Source of the DNA: Methylobacterium isbiliense
GTDB taxonomy: Bacteria > Pseudomonadota > Alphaproteobacteria > Rhizobiales > Beijerinckiaceae
Direction of reading: 5' to 3'
Assembly: GCF_022179325.1 (NCBI RefSeq)
Contig: NZ_BPQQ01000037.1
Location: 1 to 64,000 of the forward strand
Length of the DNA stretch: 64,000 nt
Positions 26,160 to 35,002 of this stretch are shown here, one piece after another. Every line of letters starts with the position of its first letter. Positions within the stretch are counted from its first letter, which is position 1. The position numbers were made by a program, and so were the translations under genes. The notes under the pieces were generated by a model. It saw nothing but the letters and a program-made list of their open reading frames with translations, made no database searches and was not told the origin of the DNA.

Positions 26160-26570
26160 TCACCCGATCACGACGCCGTTGCCGAGCAGCACCTCGCGGC
26201 CGTCGGTGAGGCGCGCCAGCGGGCCGTCGGTGGTGATCTTCACCGAGGCGACCGTGCCCGAGATGCTGCCGTCCGACGAGGTCACGGTGCGGCCGATCGC
26301 CGTGTCGGCCTGCGAGAGGTAGTTCGAGGACAGGATCGCGTCGAGCTTCTGGTTCGTCTTCGTGCTCTGCTCCACCTCCGAGAAGGTGGCGAGTTCGCCC
26401 ATGTAATCCGTCGAATCCATCGGCTTCGTCGGATCCTGGTTCTTCAGCTGCGTGAGGAGGAGGTTCAGGAAGGCGTCGGCATTGACGGAGGAGGCGAAGC
26501 CCGAGCCGGTCTTCTTGGTCGCGGTCTGGCCGGACGGGGCCGTTCCCTGCGAGATGCTGCTGACGTCCAT
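26160..26570 (-). CDS. flgD: flagellar hook assembly protein FlgD
   Basis: Hook-cap scaffold needed for FlgE assembly. The 136-residue product has the hallmark DAFLNLLLTQLKNQDPTKPMD at about residues 31-51, then ELATFSEVEQSTKTNQKLDAI. It ends shortly after a single beta-rich segment. It is therefore the short alphaproteobacterial form without the C-terminal FlgD Ig-like and tudor domains. Confidence 0.93.
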   Translation of the reverse strand: MDVSSISQGTAPSGQTATKKTGSGFASSVNADAFLNLLLTQLKNQDPTKPMDSTDYMGELATFSEVEQSTKTNQKLDAILSSNYLSQADTAIGRTVTSSDGSISGTVASVKITTDGPLARLTDGREVLLGNGVVIG

Positions 26571-26617
26571 CGCGTGGTCCTCTCTCGACTGGCCGGGCTC
26601 GCTGCCCGGCTGATTCC

Positions 26618-27052
26618 TCAGGCGCGCCGGCGCGCCGGCACCCGCGGCGGCGGGGCGGGCACGCGGGCCAGCACCGCATCCTCGGCCGGGTAGAGACCCC
26701 GGATCAGCTTCAGCGCCTCGAACGGACGCCCGCCCGCCACGAGGCCGAGGGCCGCGTCGAGGCCGGCGCGGATCTCCGCGTTGGCGAGCGCCCCCATCAG
26801 CCCCTCGTGCAGCCGCCCGTAGAGGCCGCGCGCCTCCTCGGCCTTCGACGGATCGATCAGCATGATCTGGGCGGCGAAATAGAGCTGCCGCAGCGGCGTC
26901 GTCGCCTCCTCGGGCTGGAGCACGTGGTGCTCCAGCAGGAAGGTCGCCTCGTTCAGGAGTTCGAGCGAGACCCGGCGGTCGACGCGCAGCACCGCGCCGT
27001 TGACGTACACCCGCTCGCCGGCCCGGAGGGAGAGGTGCATGGCGCGGGTCAT
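26618..27052 (-). CDS. flbT: flagellar biosynthesis repressor FlbT
   Basis: Post-transcriptional regulator that controls flagellin mRNA in alphaproteobacteria. The 144-residue product starts MTRAMHLSLRAGERVYVNGAV, with the family features NGAVLRVDRRVSLELLNEATFLLEHHVL and ATTPLRQLYFAAQIMLIDP. The ATG at 27052 is inside ATGA, overlapping the flaF stop by 4 bp; a second ATG three codons in is possible. It works with FlaF as activator/repressor partners. Confidence 0.94.
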   Translation of the reverse strand: MTRAMHLSLRAGERVYVNGAVLRVDRRVSLELLNEATFLLEHHVLQPEEATTPLRQLYFAAQIMLIDPSKAEEARGLYGRLHEGLMGALANAEIRAGLDAALGLVAGGRPFEALKLIRGLYPAEDAVLARVPAPPPRVPARRRA

Positions 27053-27396
27053 CGCAGGCCGTCGCGGATGGCCGTGTTGACGTCGATGAGCGGGGTGAGG
27101 CTGCGGCCGGGCGCGCCGAGCGCCTCGCTCGCCTCCCGCATGCACCACAGGCCGATCGACACGAGATCGTGGCGCAGGGCGTCCGGGAGGCTGTTCTCGG
27201 GGCTGAGCAGGTCCTCGATCAGCACGTCCCACAGGCGCTGGAGAAAGGTCACCGCTTCGCCCCGCTCCTCGAACTGGGCCTCCGCCGCATTCGCCTTCCG
27301 GAGCAGCGCGAGCGCGCGGTCGAAGGCGGCTCGCTCCCGCTCGCGGCAGATGTCGGGGGCATCCTCGAGGATCTCGGAATAGGAAAATCGGTACAT
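27049..27396 (-). CDS. flaF: flagellar biosynthesis regulator FlaF
   Basis: A 115-residue FlaF-family protein, a partner of FlbT in control of flagellin synthesis. Key features are the YSEILEDAPDICRERERAAFDRAL helix, LQRLWDVLIEDLLSPENSLP, LVSIGLWCM and the end LTPLIDVNTAIRDGL. Start at 27396 (MYRFSY). It is coupled to flbT. The 273-bp gap upstream holds no gene and contains AT-rich sequence with a TTAACCGT element on the minus strand (27524-27531), so flaF may begin its own transcript. A second FlaF-family gene lies at 47465-47830. Confidence 0.92.
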   Translation of the reverse strand: MYRFSYSEILEDAPDICRERERAAFDRALALLRKANAAEAQFEERGEAVTFLQRLWDVLIEDLLSPENSLPDALRHDLVSIGLWCMREASEALGAPGRSLTPLIDVNTAIRDGLR

Positions 27397-27669
27397 CGTC
27401 GATGATGCCTCGCGTGACTCACGGACCGGCCGGGCTCGGAGCAGCGGTCGCGCCGACCCCCCGTCGGGGGCTCGACGCGACCGCACCCGGCCGGGCTCAA
27501 CTCTCCCAGGGAAGTTTTTGCATACGGTTAACGTCGCTCGTTTCCCAGACTAGAGCCAGTCCGATATACCGCATGAGCTCCCGTGTCCTTCACAAATGAA
27601 GTAATGTTCGAAAATCGACCTGCCAGCTGTCGCTGGTACACGATCCGCTGCGACGCAACCGGCTGAAAA

Positions 27670-28716
27670 CTATAGGTAAGACACGAGGTTGAGCTGACGG
27701 AGTTGGGCGGTCAGCGAGTACGACATCTGGATCTGCGTGGTGAGGCGGTCGATCCGGGTCTTGGCCTCGGCCGGATCGACGCCCTCCAGCTCGCCAAGGC
27801 GGGCCGCCAGCAGCGTCTTCTGCGCCGCCATGCGGGATTCGGCGTCCTTGATCCGGGCTTGGCTGGTGCCGAGCCCGGCCTCGATCCCGGCGAGGCCGGC
27901 GCCGGCCTCGCGCAGGCGGGCGGCGATCCGGTCGGTGACCACCGCCTGGGTCTCGGTCGAGAGGCTTGCGAGCCCAAGGCCCGCGGCCATGACGTAGGCC
28001 ATCGCCAGGGTGCGGAACGGCGCCGCGTTGGCCGTGGCGGAGGTCTCGGCGGTCTCGTCGGGGGCGATCCGGCTCTGGATGGTGCGGCTCGACGCGTCCG
28101 ACCACGTGCCCGTCCAGGCGGTCTCGGCGAACAGGTTCGCGAAGGCGCCGTCGAGGAAGGCGGCCATCTGGGCCGGGGTGATCGCCGAGGCGCCGGCCGA
28201 GCCGGGATCGACCCCGAAGGCGGTTCGGAACGCCGTCTCCACGGCGGTGCGCGCCGGGGAGGGCGGGCTGCCCGCATAGGCCGTGAGCGGCGCCTCCTGG
28301 GCGTTGAGCCCGGCGAAGAGGTACTGCCCCCCGCTCGACCCGTTGAGGGTGGAGGCGAGGGCACCGAGGCGCTCGCCCGCCGCGGCGGCGACCAGCGTGC
28401 CGCGCTGCTCGACGGTGGCGGCGAGCAGTTCCTTCAGGGTCTTGTCCACGCCCTCCCGCATCGTCTGCAGGGCGGCCTGGGTGGCGTCGAGGCGCAGGCT
28501 CGTCAGGGCGTTGTCCTGCGTGATCGCGTCGAGATCGGTGCGCTGGCGGCGCAGCGCCACGCTCACGGCGGTGCGGCTGCCGAGCGCGAGGCCGAGATCC
28601 GCATGGGTCCCGGTCACCACCTCCTCGTTCGCCTTGGCGAGTTCCGCCTGCAGCCGCGCGGCCCCAGTGCGGGGCGCGTTCCAGAGGCTCTGGGTCGAGA
28701 TGAAGCTCGTCTTCAT
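27670..28716 (-). CDS. flgL: flagellar hook-filament junction protein FlgL
   Basis: A flagellin-like junction protein of 348 residues. It has conserved flagellin N-terminal features (ISTQSLWNAPRTGAARLQAELAKANEEVVTG, LRRQRTDLDAITQDN) and a C-terminal helix (RIDRLTTQIQMSYSLTAQLRQLNLVSYL). A GTG three codons upstream (28725) lies in a GTGA overlap with the flgK stop and could be the true start. Exported through the flagellar channel. Placed after flgK as in other rhizobial operons. Confidence 0.92.
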   Translation of the reverse strand: MKTSFISTQSLWNAPRTGAARLQAELAKANEEVVTGTHADLGLALGSRTAVSVALRRQRTDLDAITQDNALTSLRLDATQAALQTMREGVDKTLKELLAATVEQRGTLVAAAAGERLGALASTLNGSSGGQYLFAGLNAQEAPLTAYAGSPPSPARTAVETAFRTAFGVDPGSAGASAITPAQMAAFLDGAFANLFAETAWTGTWSDASSRTIQSRIAPDETAETSATANAAPFRTLAMAYVMAAGLGLASLSTETQAVVTDRIAARLREAGAGLAGIEAGLGTSQARIKDAESRMAAQKTLLAARLGELEGVDPAEAKTRIDRLTTQIQMSYSLTAQLRQLNLVSYL

Positions 28717-28721
28717 GGCGC

Positions 28722-30176
28722 TCACACCGCGTTGATCAGGGTCTTGAGCATCTCGTCGATGAGGGCGATCAGCCTGGCGGAGGCGGCGTAGGCCTGTTCG
28801 AGCTTCAGGGTCTGGGCCGTCTCGTCGTCGTTATTGACGCCGGTGGCGTTCGACAGGGCCTCGGAGGCGCGCGACAGGAGCGTCGCGTGCGCGTCCGAAT
28901 CCTCCGACGCCTCCTTGCGGCGCGCCTCCAGCCAGCCCACGGACGAGGCGGCGAAGTCCTGGAGCGAGGCCGTTCCGCGCAGATCCGGCCCGGGATCGAA
29001 GCTCTGGGCCTGCGCGAGCGCGCCGGCCAGCGCCCGCAGCCGGTCGGGATAGGCGGTGCCGCTGCCCGCCGCGGCCGGGTTGGAGCGATAGGCGCCGCCG
29101 GCCATGCCGCCGTCGCGCAGCAGGTCGACCCTCCCCCCGCCCTGCGGGTCGACCGTCGGGTTGAGGCGCAGCGCCGCCGCGAGGCCGGTGGCGGGCGGGC
29201 CTGCCGGCAGGAGGGCGCTGCCCGCATTCGTGAACAGGCCGGCCCGCTCGGTGCCGTCGGCCGCGCGCTCCCGGAACGCCAGGACGAGGCCGCGGGCGAT
29301 CTCGTCGAGCTGCGCCCCGTAGGCGGGGGCGGTCTCGTCGCGCAGCTGACTCAGGCCCGCGAGCCGGCCCGCCTGGAGCGGCATCGGGGAGCCCGCCCCC
29401 GTGACCGGCACGCCCTCGATCATCACCGCGGCGCCCGCGACCCCGGCGGCCAGCGCGGGCGTCGGCGCGAGGCTCACCCGGCGGGGGCCGCGGTCGAACA
29501 GGGGCAGGCCGGAATCGGTGTAGATCGCGACGTCGCCCCCCTCGCGCACCTGCGTGGTGAGGCCGATCTCCTCCGAGAGCGAGGCCAGGATCCGGTCCCG
29601 CGTGTCGAGGTCGTCCGTGACGTCCCGGCCAAGCGCGGTCCCGGTCATCACCGCGCGGTTGGCGATGTCGAACTGGCCGAGCAGGCCGTTGATGCGCGCC
29701 ACCGATTCGGTCATGGCGCCGTCCGCCTCCTGGCGCACCGCCTGCACGGCAGCGGCACCGTCGGCGAGGCTGCGGGCGAGGTCGCGCGCCCGCTCCACCG
29801 CCGCGCGCAGCAGCGCCGGATCGTCGGGCTTGTTGGCGGCCGAGTGCAGGGCGGTCCCGAGGGCGCCGAGGCTGGCGGCCGGCGAGGTGGCGTTCTCCGC
29901 CGTGCCCAGCGTGCGCTGGAGCGTCTGGAGTCCGTTCAGCACCGCATCGCGGCCCGCGAGGTCGGAGGTCGCCCCGAGCATCCGGGTGTAGAGGGCCACG
30001 TCGCTCGCCCGCGCCACCGCGACGCGCACGCCCCCGTTCAGCGTCACCACCGCGGCGATCTTGCGCGAGTAGGACGGGTCGGAGGCGCCCGCGACGTTGC
30101 GGGAGGCGACCGCGATCTGGGCGGCATTGGCCTGGATCGAGGACCGCGCCGTGGTGAGCGCGAGGGAGAGGCCCAT
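28722..30176 (-). CDS. flgK: flagellar hook-associated protein FlgK
   Basis: The 484-residue first hook-filament junction protein. The N-terminal rod/hook signature is MGLSLALTTARSSIQANAAQIAVASRNVAGASDP, and the C-terminal helix is TAQTLKLEQAYAASARLIALIDEMLKTLINAV. Both ends match FlgK; the middle is variable and Ala-rich. The ATG at 30176 follows an 89-bp gap after flgE. Its stop overlaps the possible GTG start of flgL. Confidence 0.93.
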   Translation of the reverse strand: MGLSLALTTARSSIQANAAQIAVASRNVAGASDPSYSRKIAAVVTLNGGVRVAVARASDVALYTRMLGATSDLAGRDAVLNGLQTLQRTLGTAENATSPAASLGALGTALHSAANKPDDPALLRAAVERARDLARSLADGAAAVQAVRQEADGAMTESVARINGLLGQFDIANRAVMTGTALGRDVTDDLDTRDRILASLSEEIGLTTQVREGGDVAIYTDSGLPLFDRGPRRVSLAPTPALAAGVAGAAVMIEGVPVTGAGSPMPLQAGRLAGLSQLRDETAPAYGAQLDEIARGLVLAFRERAADGTERAGLFTNAGSALLPAGPPATGLAAALRLNPTVDPQGGGRVDLLRDGGMAGGAYRSNPAAAGSGTAYPDRLRALAGALAQAQSFDPGPDLRGTASLQDFAASSVGWLEARRKEASEDSDAHATLLSRASEALSNATGVNNDDETAQTLKLEQAYAASARLIALIDEMLKTLINAV

Positions 30177-30265
30177 CGGAGGGTTCCGCGACTGGACGAG
30201 GGCAAGGGGAGACGGGTGCCGGGGAGGCCCGCGCGAGCCTCGCCGGCTCGCGCGGACGCGGCGCG

Positions 30266-31492
30266 TCAGCGCTTCAGGTTCATCAGGGTGTCGAGCATCT
30301 CGTTGCTCGTCATGAACACCTTGGAGTTCGCCGTGTAGACGGTCTGCGACTCGATCATCGCGGTCAGTTCGGCGCTGACGTCGACGTTCGACTGTTCGAG
30401 CGCGCCCGACTTGATCGCGCCGCGCCCGCCCGTGGTGGCGAACCCGATCTGCACCGTGCCGGATTCGGGCGTGGTCTCGAACACGTTGCCGGCCCGCGGC
30501 GTGAGGTTGTCGGGGCTCGTCACGTCGCCGAGCGGCACCTTGAAGGCGGCGACCCGGCTGCCGTCCTCGTAGATCGCGTAGACGGTGCCGTCGGCAGCGA
30601 ACTCCGATCCCTTGACGGCGCTCGCCGCGTTGCCGTCCGCCTGGCCCTTCAGGTCGTAGGCGGCGGCGAGCTGGGTGACGCCCGACATGTCGAGGGCGAT
30701 CGTGCGGCCGCCGAGGCCGAGGGTGGCGGTGCCGGGCGAGGTCAGCCGGCCGTCCGCCCCGAAGGTCAGCGCCAGCGAGCCGAGCGGAGTGGCCGGGAAG
30801 CTTGTGGCGTTGGTCGATTCGTAGACGCTCGCCGACCACGTGTTGGCGCCGGTCTTGGTGAGGTAGACGTCGAGCAGGACCTTGCGGCCCTGCGGGTCGT
30901 AGGTCGCGAGCTGCGTCTTCTTGCTGAAGGCCGCGCCGGCGGGCGGCGCCGTGCCGGCCGCGACCGGGGTCGCGTCGGCCGGGAGGTTGCCGGCGATCTC
31001 GCCCGTCGCCGTGGCCCGGGCCTGCATCCCGAGCGACGTCACGTTCACCGGCACGAGACCGTCGAAGGTGTTGAGCGTCGGGGTCGGCTCGCCGTTGGCG
31101 AGGCTGTAGCCCATCAGCGTGAAGCCGCCGGTGTTGACGAGGTTGCCGGTGGGACCGTCGACCACGAAGTTGCCCGCGCGGGTGAGGTAGGGCCGCTCGT
31201 TGGCGTCCTGCACCACGAAGAAGCCGTTGCCCTGGATCGCCAGATCGGACGCCGAACTGGTGACCGCGACCGGCCCGTCCTCGCTGATCGACCGCCGCAG
31301 CACGGTCTCGACGGCGCCCGAGTTGTAGACGCCGCTCTCGGAGCCCTCGATCAGCAGCGAGGAGAACTCGGTGGAGGTGCGCTTGTAGCCGGTGGTGCTG
31401 GAGTTCTGGACGTTCTCCGAGATGGTGCCGATCCGGTTCGATTGCGCATTCATGCCGGACACGCCGGTCCGGAGCACGCCGAAGAGACTCAT
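30266..31492 (-). CDS. flgE: flagellar hook protein FlgE
   Basis: The 408-residue hook subunit. It begins SLFGVLRTGVSGMNAQSNRIGTISENVQNSSTTGYK (flagellar rod/hook N-terminal domain) and carries DLAIQGNGFFVVQD and AGNFVVDGPTGNLVNTGG. It ends with SNVDVSAELTAMIESQTVYTANSKVFMTSNEMLDTLMNLKR. Full length for the alphaproteobacterial form. A 92-bp gap separates it from fliI, so a promoter between fliI and flgE is plausible. Confidence 0.96.
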   Translation of the reverse strand: MSLFGVLRTGVSGMNAQSNRIGTISENVQNSSTTGYKRTSTEFSSLLIEGSESGVYNSGAVETVLRRSISEDGPVAVTSSASDLAIQGNGFFVVQDANERPYLTRAGNFVVDGPTGNLVNTGGFTLMGYSLANGEPTPTLNTFDGLVPVNVTSLGMQARATATGEIAGNLPADATPVAAGTAPPAGAAFSKKTQLATYDPQGRKVLLDVYLTKTGANTWSASVYESTNATSFPATPLGSLALTFGADGRLTSPGTATLGLGGRTIALDMSGVTQLAAAYDLKGQADGNAASAVKGSEFAADGTVYAIYEDGSRVAAFKVPLGDVTSPDNLTPRAGNVFETTPESGTVQIGFATTGGRGAIKSGALEQSNVDVSAELTAMIESQTVYTANSKVFMTSNEMLDTLMNLKR

Positions 31493-31584
31493 CGTGTTGC
31501 CTCAAGGGTGGGAGCGTTGGGACGCACTAAACGCAAGGTGGCTTGCGCGGGGCTGAGATGGCGACCGAGCGCGCCTGCGGGCGC

Positions 31585-32919
31585 TCACGCCCGCAGCGCC
31601 TGGGCGAGTTCGAGGAAGGCGTCCCGGCTCGGCGTCCCGCCGGGCTCCTGGCGCAGGGCCTCGTAGATGCGCGGCACGAGGCCCACCGCCTGGTCGAGTT
31701 CGGCATCGGTGCCGGCGCGGTAGCCGCCCATCAGGCGCAGGTCCCGCGTCTCCTCGAACCGCGCCATCATCCCCTTGAGGCGTCGCACGAGTTCCCGCTG
31801 CTCGGGGGACCAGACGTGCTCGGCCAGCCGCGAGATCGAGCCGAGCAGGTCGATCGCCGGGTAGCGGCCCTGGTCGGCGATGCCCCGGTCGAGGACGATG
31901 TGGCCGTCGAGCGTGCCGCGGATGCTGTCGGCGACGGGGTCGTTGTGGTCGTCGCCGTCCACCAGCACCGAGAAGATGCCGGTGATGCTGCCCTGGCCCT
32001 CGCCGCCGGGGCCGGCCCGTTCGAGCAGGCGCGGCAGGTCGGAGAAGACGCTCGGAGGAAAGCCCCGCGCCACCGCGGGTTCGCCCGCCGCCAGCGCCAC
32101 GTCGCGGGCGGCGTGGGCGTAGCGCGTGACCGAATCGACGATCAGCAGCACCGCCTCGCCCCGGTCGCGCAGATGCTCGGCCACCGCCATCGCCAGCTTG
32201 GGGGCCTGTCGGCGCATCATCGGGCTCTCGTCGCCGGTGGAGACCACGATCACCGCGCGCCCGCGGCTCGCGGCGAGCGGCCCGTCGAGGAACTCGCGCA
32301 CCTCCCGGCCGCGCTCGCCCACCAGCGCCACCACGACGCTGTCGAAGCCCTCGGCGCCCGCCAGCATCGCGAGCAGGGTCGACTTGCCGACGCCGGAGCC
32401 CGCGAAGATGCCGATGCGCTGGCCGGCGCAGAGCGGCGTGAACAGGTCGATCGCCCGCACGCCCGAGCGCAGGGGCTGGCGCAGCCGCGCCCGGCCCATC
32501 GCGGCGGGCGGGTCGGCGTCGAGCGGGACCGGGCACGGCCCCGGCACGAGAGGGCCTGCCCCGTCGATCGGCCGGCCGAGCGCGTCGATGACGCGGCCCT
32601 TCCACGAGGAGTCGGGGCGCAGGGCCGCGGCCCCGAGCCGGAAGGCGCGGGTGCCGATTCCTGCTTCGATGCGGGCCTCGAAGGGCTTGAGGGTGGCGCC
32701 CCCGGCGTCCACCCGCACCACCTCGCCGATCTGGATGCGCCCGCCGGCCTCGAAGCCCATGCGGTCGCCGAGCCGCACGAAGGGCGCGACCCCGCCGACC
32801 CGGCAGGCGCTGGCCGTGACCTCGCGGATCGGGCCCCCGATCCGCACGAGCGCCCCTTCGGTGCGGGCGGCGGCCAGGGCGGCGTCGAGGCGCGAGAGCG
32901 GGTCGGGAGGCGCGCTCAT
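31585..32919 (-). CDS. fliI: flagellum-specific ATP synthase FliI
   Basis: The 444-residue F1-beta-like ATPase that powers flagellar protein export at the cytoplasmic face. Walker A is GIFAGSGVGKSTLLAM, Walker B is VVVALVGERGREV with the later LLIVDSVTRYAHA, and the FliI/YscN signature AAGEPAVARGFPPSVFSDLPRLLERAG is present. The ATG at 32919 lies 3 bp after the flgF stop, so flgF-fliI are co-transcribed. Confidence 0.96.
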   Translation of the reverse strand: MSAPPDPLSRLDAALAAARTEGALVRIGGPIREVTASACRVGGVAPFVRLGDRMGFEAGGRIQIGEVVRVDAGGATLKPFEARIEAGIGTRAFRLGAAALRPDSSWKGRVIDALGRPIDGAGPLVPGPCPVPLDADPPAAMGRARLRQPLRSGVRAIDLFTPLCAGQRIGIFAGSGVGKSTLLAMLAGAEGFDSVVVALVGERGREVREFLDGPLAASRGRAVIVVSTGDESPMMRRQAPKLAMAVAEHLRDRGEAVLLIVDSVTRYAHAARDVALAAGEPAVARGFPPSVFSDLPRLLERAGPGGEGQGSITGIFSVLVDGDDHNDPVADSIRGTLDGHIVLDRGIADQGRYPAIDLLGSISRLAEHVWSPEQRELVRRLKGMMARFEETRDLRLMGGYRAGTDAELDQAVGLVPRIYEALRQEPGGTPSRDAFLELAQALRA

Positions 32920-32922
32920 GCG

Positions 32923-33648
32923 TCAGCTCGCCGAGCCGAGGGAGCGGATGGCGTTCTGCAGCGAGGATTCGGATTCGGTGACCGTCGCGGCGGCGTTGTC
33001 GAAGGCCCGCTGGATGCCGATCAGCTTGGTGAGTTCGAGCACCGGGTTCACGTTGGCGCCCTCGATATGGCCCTGGATCACCCCGAGCCGGGTGAAGTCC
33101 TGCACCGGCCGGCCCGGCAGGCTCGACGCCACCGCGCCGCTCGCCGCGCGCGTCAGGCTGCTCGCCGCATCGATGGTGAACAGGCCGACGGCGCCGACTT
33201 GGTTGCCGTTCTGCTGGATGCTGCCGTCGCGCCCGATCACCGGGGGACCGGCCTGGGGATCGAGCAGGATCGGCGAGCCGCCCGGATCGAGGATCGGCAG
33301 GCCGGCCACGCTGCGCAGGCGGCCGTTCGCGTCCATCGTCATGCGCCCGTCGCGGGTGTAGAGCGGCCCCTTGGGGCCCTGGACGCTGAGCCACGCCTCG
33401 CCCTGCACCGCCACGTCGAGGGGGGCGTCGGTGCGGATCGTCGGGCCGGCCCGGCGCGAGATGTAGCTCTCGCCCGTGGTGGCGAAGGCGACCGGGCCGG
33501 TCTTGGCGTTGGCGAGGACCTGCTCGAACTTGGTCTCCTCGGCGCGGAAGCCCGCCGTCGCCGCGTTGGCGACGTTGTGCGCCACGGTGGTGAGGCGCTT
33601 CTCCAGAGCGATCTGCGCGGAGAGCGCGACGTAGAGGCCGGTCTGCAT
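32923..33648 (-). CDS. flgF: flagellar basal-body rod protein FlgF
   Basis: A 241-residue proximal rod protein. It begins TGLYVALSAQIALEKRLTTVAHNVANAATAGFRAEE, has DVAVQGEAWLSVQGPKG and TRDGRMTMDANGRLRSVAG, and ends HIEGANVNPVLELTKLIGIQRAFDNAAATVTESES. These are the rod-protein N- and C-terminal domains. It sits 2 bp after the DUF1217 gene and just before fliI. Confidence 0.94.
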   Translation of the reverse strand: MQTGLYVALSAQIALEKRLTTVAHNVANAATAGFRAEETKFEQVLANAKTGPVAFATTGESYISRRAGPTIRTDAPLDVAVQGEAWLSVQGPKGPLYTRDGRMTMDANGRLRSVAGLPILDPGGSPILLDPQAGPPVIGRDGSIQQNGNQVGAVGLFTIDAASSLTRAASGAVASSLPGRPVQDFTRLGVIQGHIEGANVNPVLELTKLIGIQRAFDNAAATVTESESSLQNAIRSLGSAS

Positions 33649-33650
33649 GG

Positions 33651-34937
33651 CTAAAATCCCGCCCGGCTGCGCTGCAGGCCGAGGAGCAGCGCGGCTTGGT
33701 TCCCGCCCCCCGAGAACAGGACGGCGGCGGGCGAGTCGCCCGCGTTGTTCTGCGCGTCCCAGATCGCCGCGAAGCGGCGCACGAACGCCTCCACCTTGGC
33801 CGGTTCCTTGAAGCTCGCGATGTCGATCTTGGCGGAGATCAGCGCGGCGCGCCGAGCGAGGGATTCGCTTGTCGCCGCGCCGCTCGTGGCGGGCAGGCCG
33901 ATCACCGTGTTGGCGACTTGGCTGAGTGCCGGGTCGCCCAGGATGTCGTAGGCGCTCGTGAGTCCGGAGGCCTGCCGCGCGAAGTACAGGGCGAGGCGCA
34001 GGCCCGTATCCTCCGCGCCCGCATCCGTCTCCAGGGTCTGGCGCAGGTAGGCGTCGGTGACGGCCTTGGCCTTCGCGTCCGGCGGGAGGCCGATGCCGAA
34101 GCCGATGTCGAGGGCGGTCTGCCCCGGACCCGAGAGCGGCAGGTTGCGCACGGCGAGGGTCCGGGTGGCGCCGCCCGCGGCGTAATCGACGTCGGCGTAG
34201 TCCCCGCTGCCGCCGACCGCCCCGTCGGCGCCGAGCCCCGAGAAGGCGGTGGTCTCGATGAACAGGCTGCCGGCCACGCCGAGGCCGACCTGGACCTTGC
34301 CCTTGAGTCCGGCCTCGCCGGAGGCCGCGACCTGCGCGTTGATCGCCGCGACGATCTCGGTCGGCGTCACCTGTGCGAGATTCTGCACGGAGGCCGCGAG
34401 CGAGGCCTTGTTCAGCACGATCGTCGCCGACTTGGTCGAGGCGGCGTCGACCTGCGAGGCGAGCGCGAATCGCACCTCGTTCGGGCCCGAGAAGTCGAGC
34501 GTCTCCGGCAGGGCGAACGCGCCGTTGAGCTGGGCGGGCGTGGCGGCGACGAGCCTCGCCTCCGCCGCGATGGTGCCCGACACGGTCGGGCCGGCGCCGG
34601 TCGCGCTCGCGCCCGTGGCGAAGTCGAAGGCCCGCGCGAAGGCGACGTAACGGGCGTCGGCGAGGCGGTTGGCGAAGCTCGCCGGCGAGGCGGCGCCCTC
34701 CGTCAGCACCTTGCGCATGAACGCCTTGGCGTAGGTCATCTCCTCCAGGCCGTACGCCTTCATCGCGAAGGTGTAGAGACGCGTGTCCTTCATGAAGTCG
34801 TCGATCGACTTCACCTTGCCGATAGTGGCCTGGAAGTAGGCAGTCTCGCGCGCGATCATCGGATCGGCGGCCTTGCGCTTGAGCGAGGCGCCGAGATCGC
34901 GGGTGATCAACTGATAGTTGGTGAGGGTCGAGGGCAT
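33651..34937 (-). CDS. DUF1217 domain-containing flagellar-locus protein
   Basis: A 428-residue protein. Its ends match DUF1217, a family seen in alphaproteobacterial flagellar loci: TNYQLITRDLGASLKRKAADPMIARETAYFQATIGKVKSIDDFMKDTRLYTFAMKAYGL at the start, and ISAKIDIASFKEPAKVEAFVRRFAAIWD near the end. Between about residues 105 and 270 is a Ser/Thr/Gly/Ala-rich, beta-prone insert that looks like a surface-exposed domain of hook-type proteins. No signal peptide. It is the first gene of the DUF1217-flgF-fliI unit. Function unknown; a role in hook or rod assembly is inferred from context. Confidence 0.85.
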   Translation of the reverse strand: MPSTLTNYQLITRDLGASLKRKAADPMIARETAYFQATIGKVKSIDDFMKDTRLYTFAMKAYGLEEMTYAKAFMRKVLTEGAASPASFANRLADARYVAFARAFDFATGASATGAGPTVSGTIAAEARLVAATPAQLNGAFALPETLDFSGPNEVRFALASQVDAASTKSATIVLNKASLAASVQNLAQVTPTEIVAAINAQVAASGEAGLKGKVQVGLGVAGSLFIETTAFSGLGADGAVGGSGDYADVDYAAGGATRTLAVRNLPLSGPGQTALDIGFGIGLPPDAKAKAVTDAYLRQTLETDAGAEDTGLRLALYFARQASGLTSAYDILGDPALSQVANTVIGLPATSGAATSESLARRAALISAKIDIASFKEPAKVEAFVRRFAAIWDAQNNAGDSPAAVLFSGGGNQAALLLGLQRSRAGF

Positions 34938-35002
34938 GCGCGCGCTCCTGGAGCGGGCTTAGGAAGCCACGCTTGCCTCAGGCTTGTGGTGGGCAAGGGC
35001 CG

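Noticed and set aside
30966-31109. Small plus-strand frame inside flgE
   Set aside because: Antisense to an intact FlgE sequence and without any feature.
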